DNA of 64,000 bases from Enterococcus casseliflavus NBRC 100478 (GTDB lineage Bacteria; Bacillota; Bacilli; Lactobacillales; Enterococcaceae): positions 29,426-93,425 of the forward strand of contig NZ_BCPT01000013.1 in NCBI RefSeq assembly GCF_001544095.1, written 5' to 3'. Made by a program: the position numbers and the translations under genes. Positions 63,835 to 64,000 of the stretch are shown one piece after another; the stretch's first letter is position 1, and every line of letters begins with the position of its first letter. The notes under the pieces were generated by a model. That model saw only the letters and a program-made list of their open reading frames with translations, was not told where the DNA came from and did no database searches.

Positions 63835-63908
63835 TCGGGAAGACAGGATTCGAACCTGCGACCCCTTGGTCCCAAACCAAGTGCTCTACCAAGCTGAGCT
63901 ACTTCCCG
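63835..63908 (-). tRNA. tRNA-Pro (UGG)
   Basis: 74 nt; anticodon loop TTTGGGA in a CTTGG/CCAAG stem; acceptor CGGGAAG/CTTCCCG. Confidence 0.95.
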
Positions 63909-63919
63909 TTATTAAAAAG

Positions 63920-63993
63920 CGCGCCCAAGAGGAGTCGAACCCCTAACCTTTTGATCCGTAGTCAAACACTCTATCCAATTGAGCTATGGGCGC
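63920..63993 (-). tRNA. tRNA-Arg (ACG)
   Basis: 74 nt; anticodon loop CTACGGA in a TTTGA/TCAAA stem; acceptor GCGCCCA/TGGGCGC; discriminator G. First tRNA inside the window; the array continues to the right. Confidence 0.94.
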
Positions 63994-64000
63994 ATATTAT

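Overview
The window is a contiguous piece of a low-to-mid GC Gram-positive chromosome and reads as Enterococcus or a very close relative (order Lactobacillales). Supporting signs are an SMK-box (SAM-III) leader on metK, a leucine T-box on leuS, an L-lysine type MurE, a secreted GH73 autolysin with five LysM modules, a comG operon followed by a methyltransferase and ackA, and tRNA genes that mostly lack an encoded CCA. I cannot fix the species. No IS element, prophage, CRISPR array or plasmid gene was seen; this is mostly core chromosome with a few accessory-looking modules.

Layout. 1-1683 is one half of a heterodimeric multidrug ABC exporter, cut by the window edge. 1870-5629 is a three-gene operon (FtsX-type permease, ATPase, membrane-anchored PASTA protein). 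5963-12325 is a minus-strand block of stringent response, quality control and modification genes (dtd, rel, a DeoC-like pseudoenzyme, rsmE, prmA, a DUF3013 protein, mpg). 12542-15101 holds rarA, a probable 6S RNA, a small membrane protein and a Usp protein. 15386-17722 is an ABC-2 exporter. 17811-21890 holds kup behind a yybP-ykoY (Mn2+) riboswitch and an ABC-F gene behind a leader peptide and attenuator. 21986-29923 holds dtpT, ackA, a methyltransferase and comGA-GG. 30012-36272 holds trmB, ccrZ, ecsAB, hit, ytxH and prsA. 36442-41800 is yhaM-yhaN-yhaO plus yheA. 41871-50547 is mostly envelope and RNA-modification genes (class A PBP, two pseudouridine synthases, M23 protein, murJ, murE). 51476-55937 is T-box/leuS and the LysM autolysin. 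56239-61975 holds PAP2, the tRNA-wobble pair ytqA/mnmM, an esterase, an MFS exporter and SMK-box/metK. 62146-63993 is a dense minus-strand array of 19 tRNA genes containing an internal duplication, probably the tail of an rRNA operon lying beyond the right edge.

The most notable regulatory architecture is (i) a Mn2+-sensing aptamer whose 3' strand is shared with a terminator directly in front of a potassium transporter gene, and (ii) a 42-codon leader ORF whose stop codon lies just before the 5' arm of a putative antiterminator, competing with a strong terminator, in front of an ABC-F gene. The PASTA/ABC operon and the DeoC-like protein lacking its Schiff-base lysine are the best candidates for undescribed protein functions.

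All function calls come from reading motifs, lengths and gene order; no database search was run. Start codons were often moved downstream of the longest ORF because a good ribosome binding site points to an internal Met.
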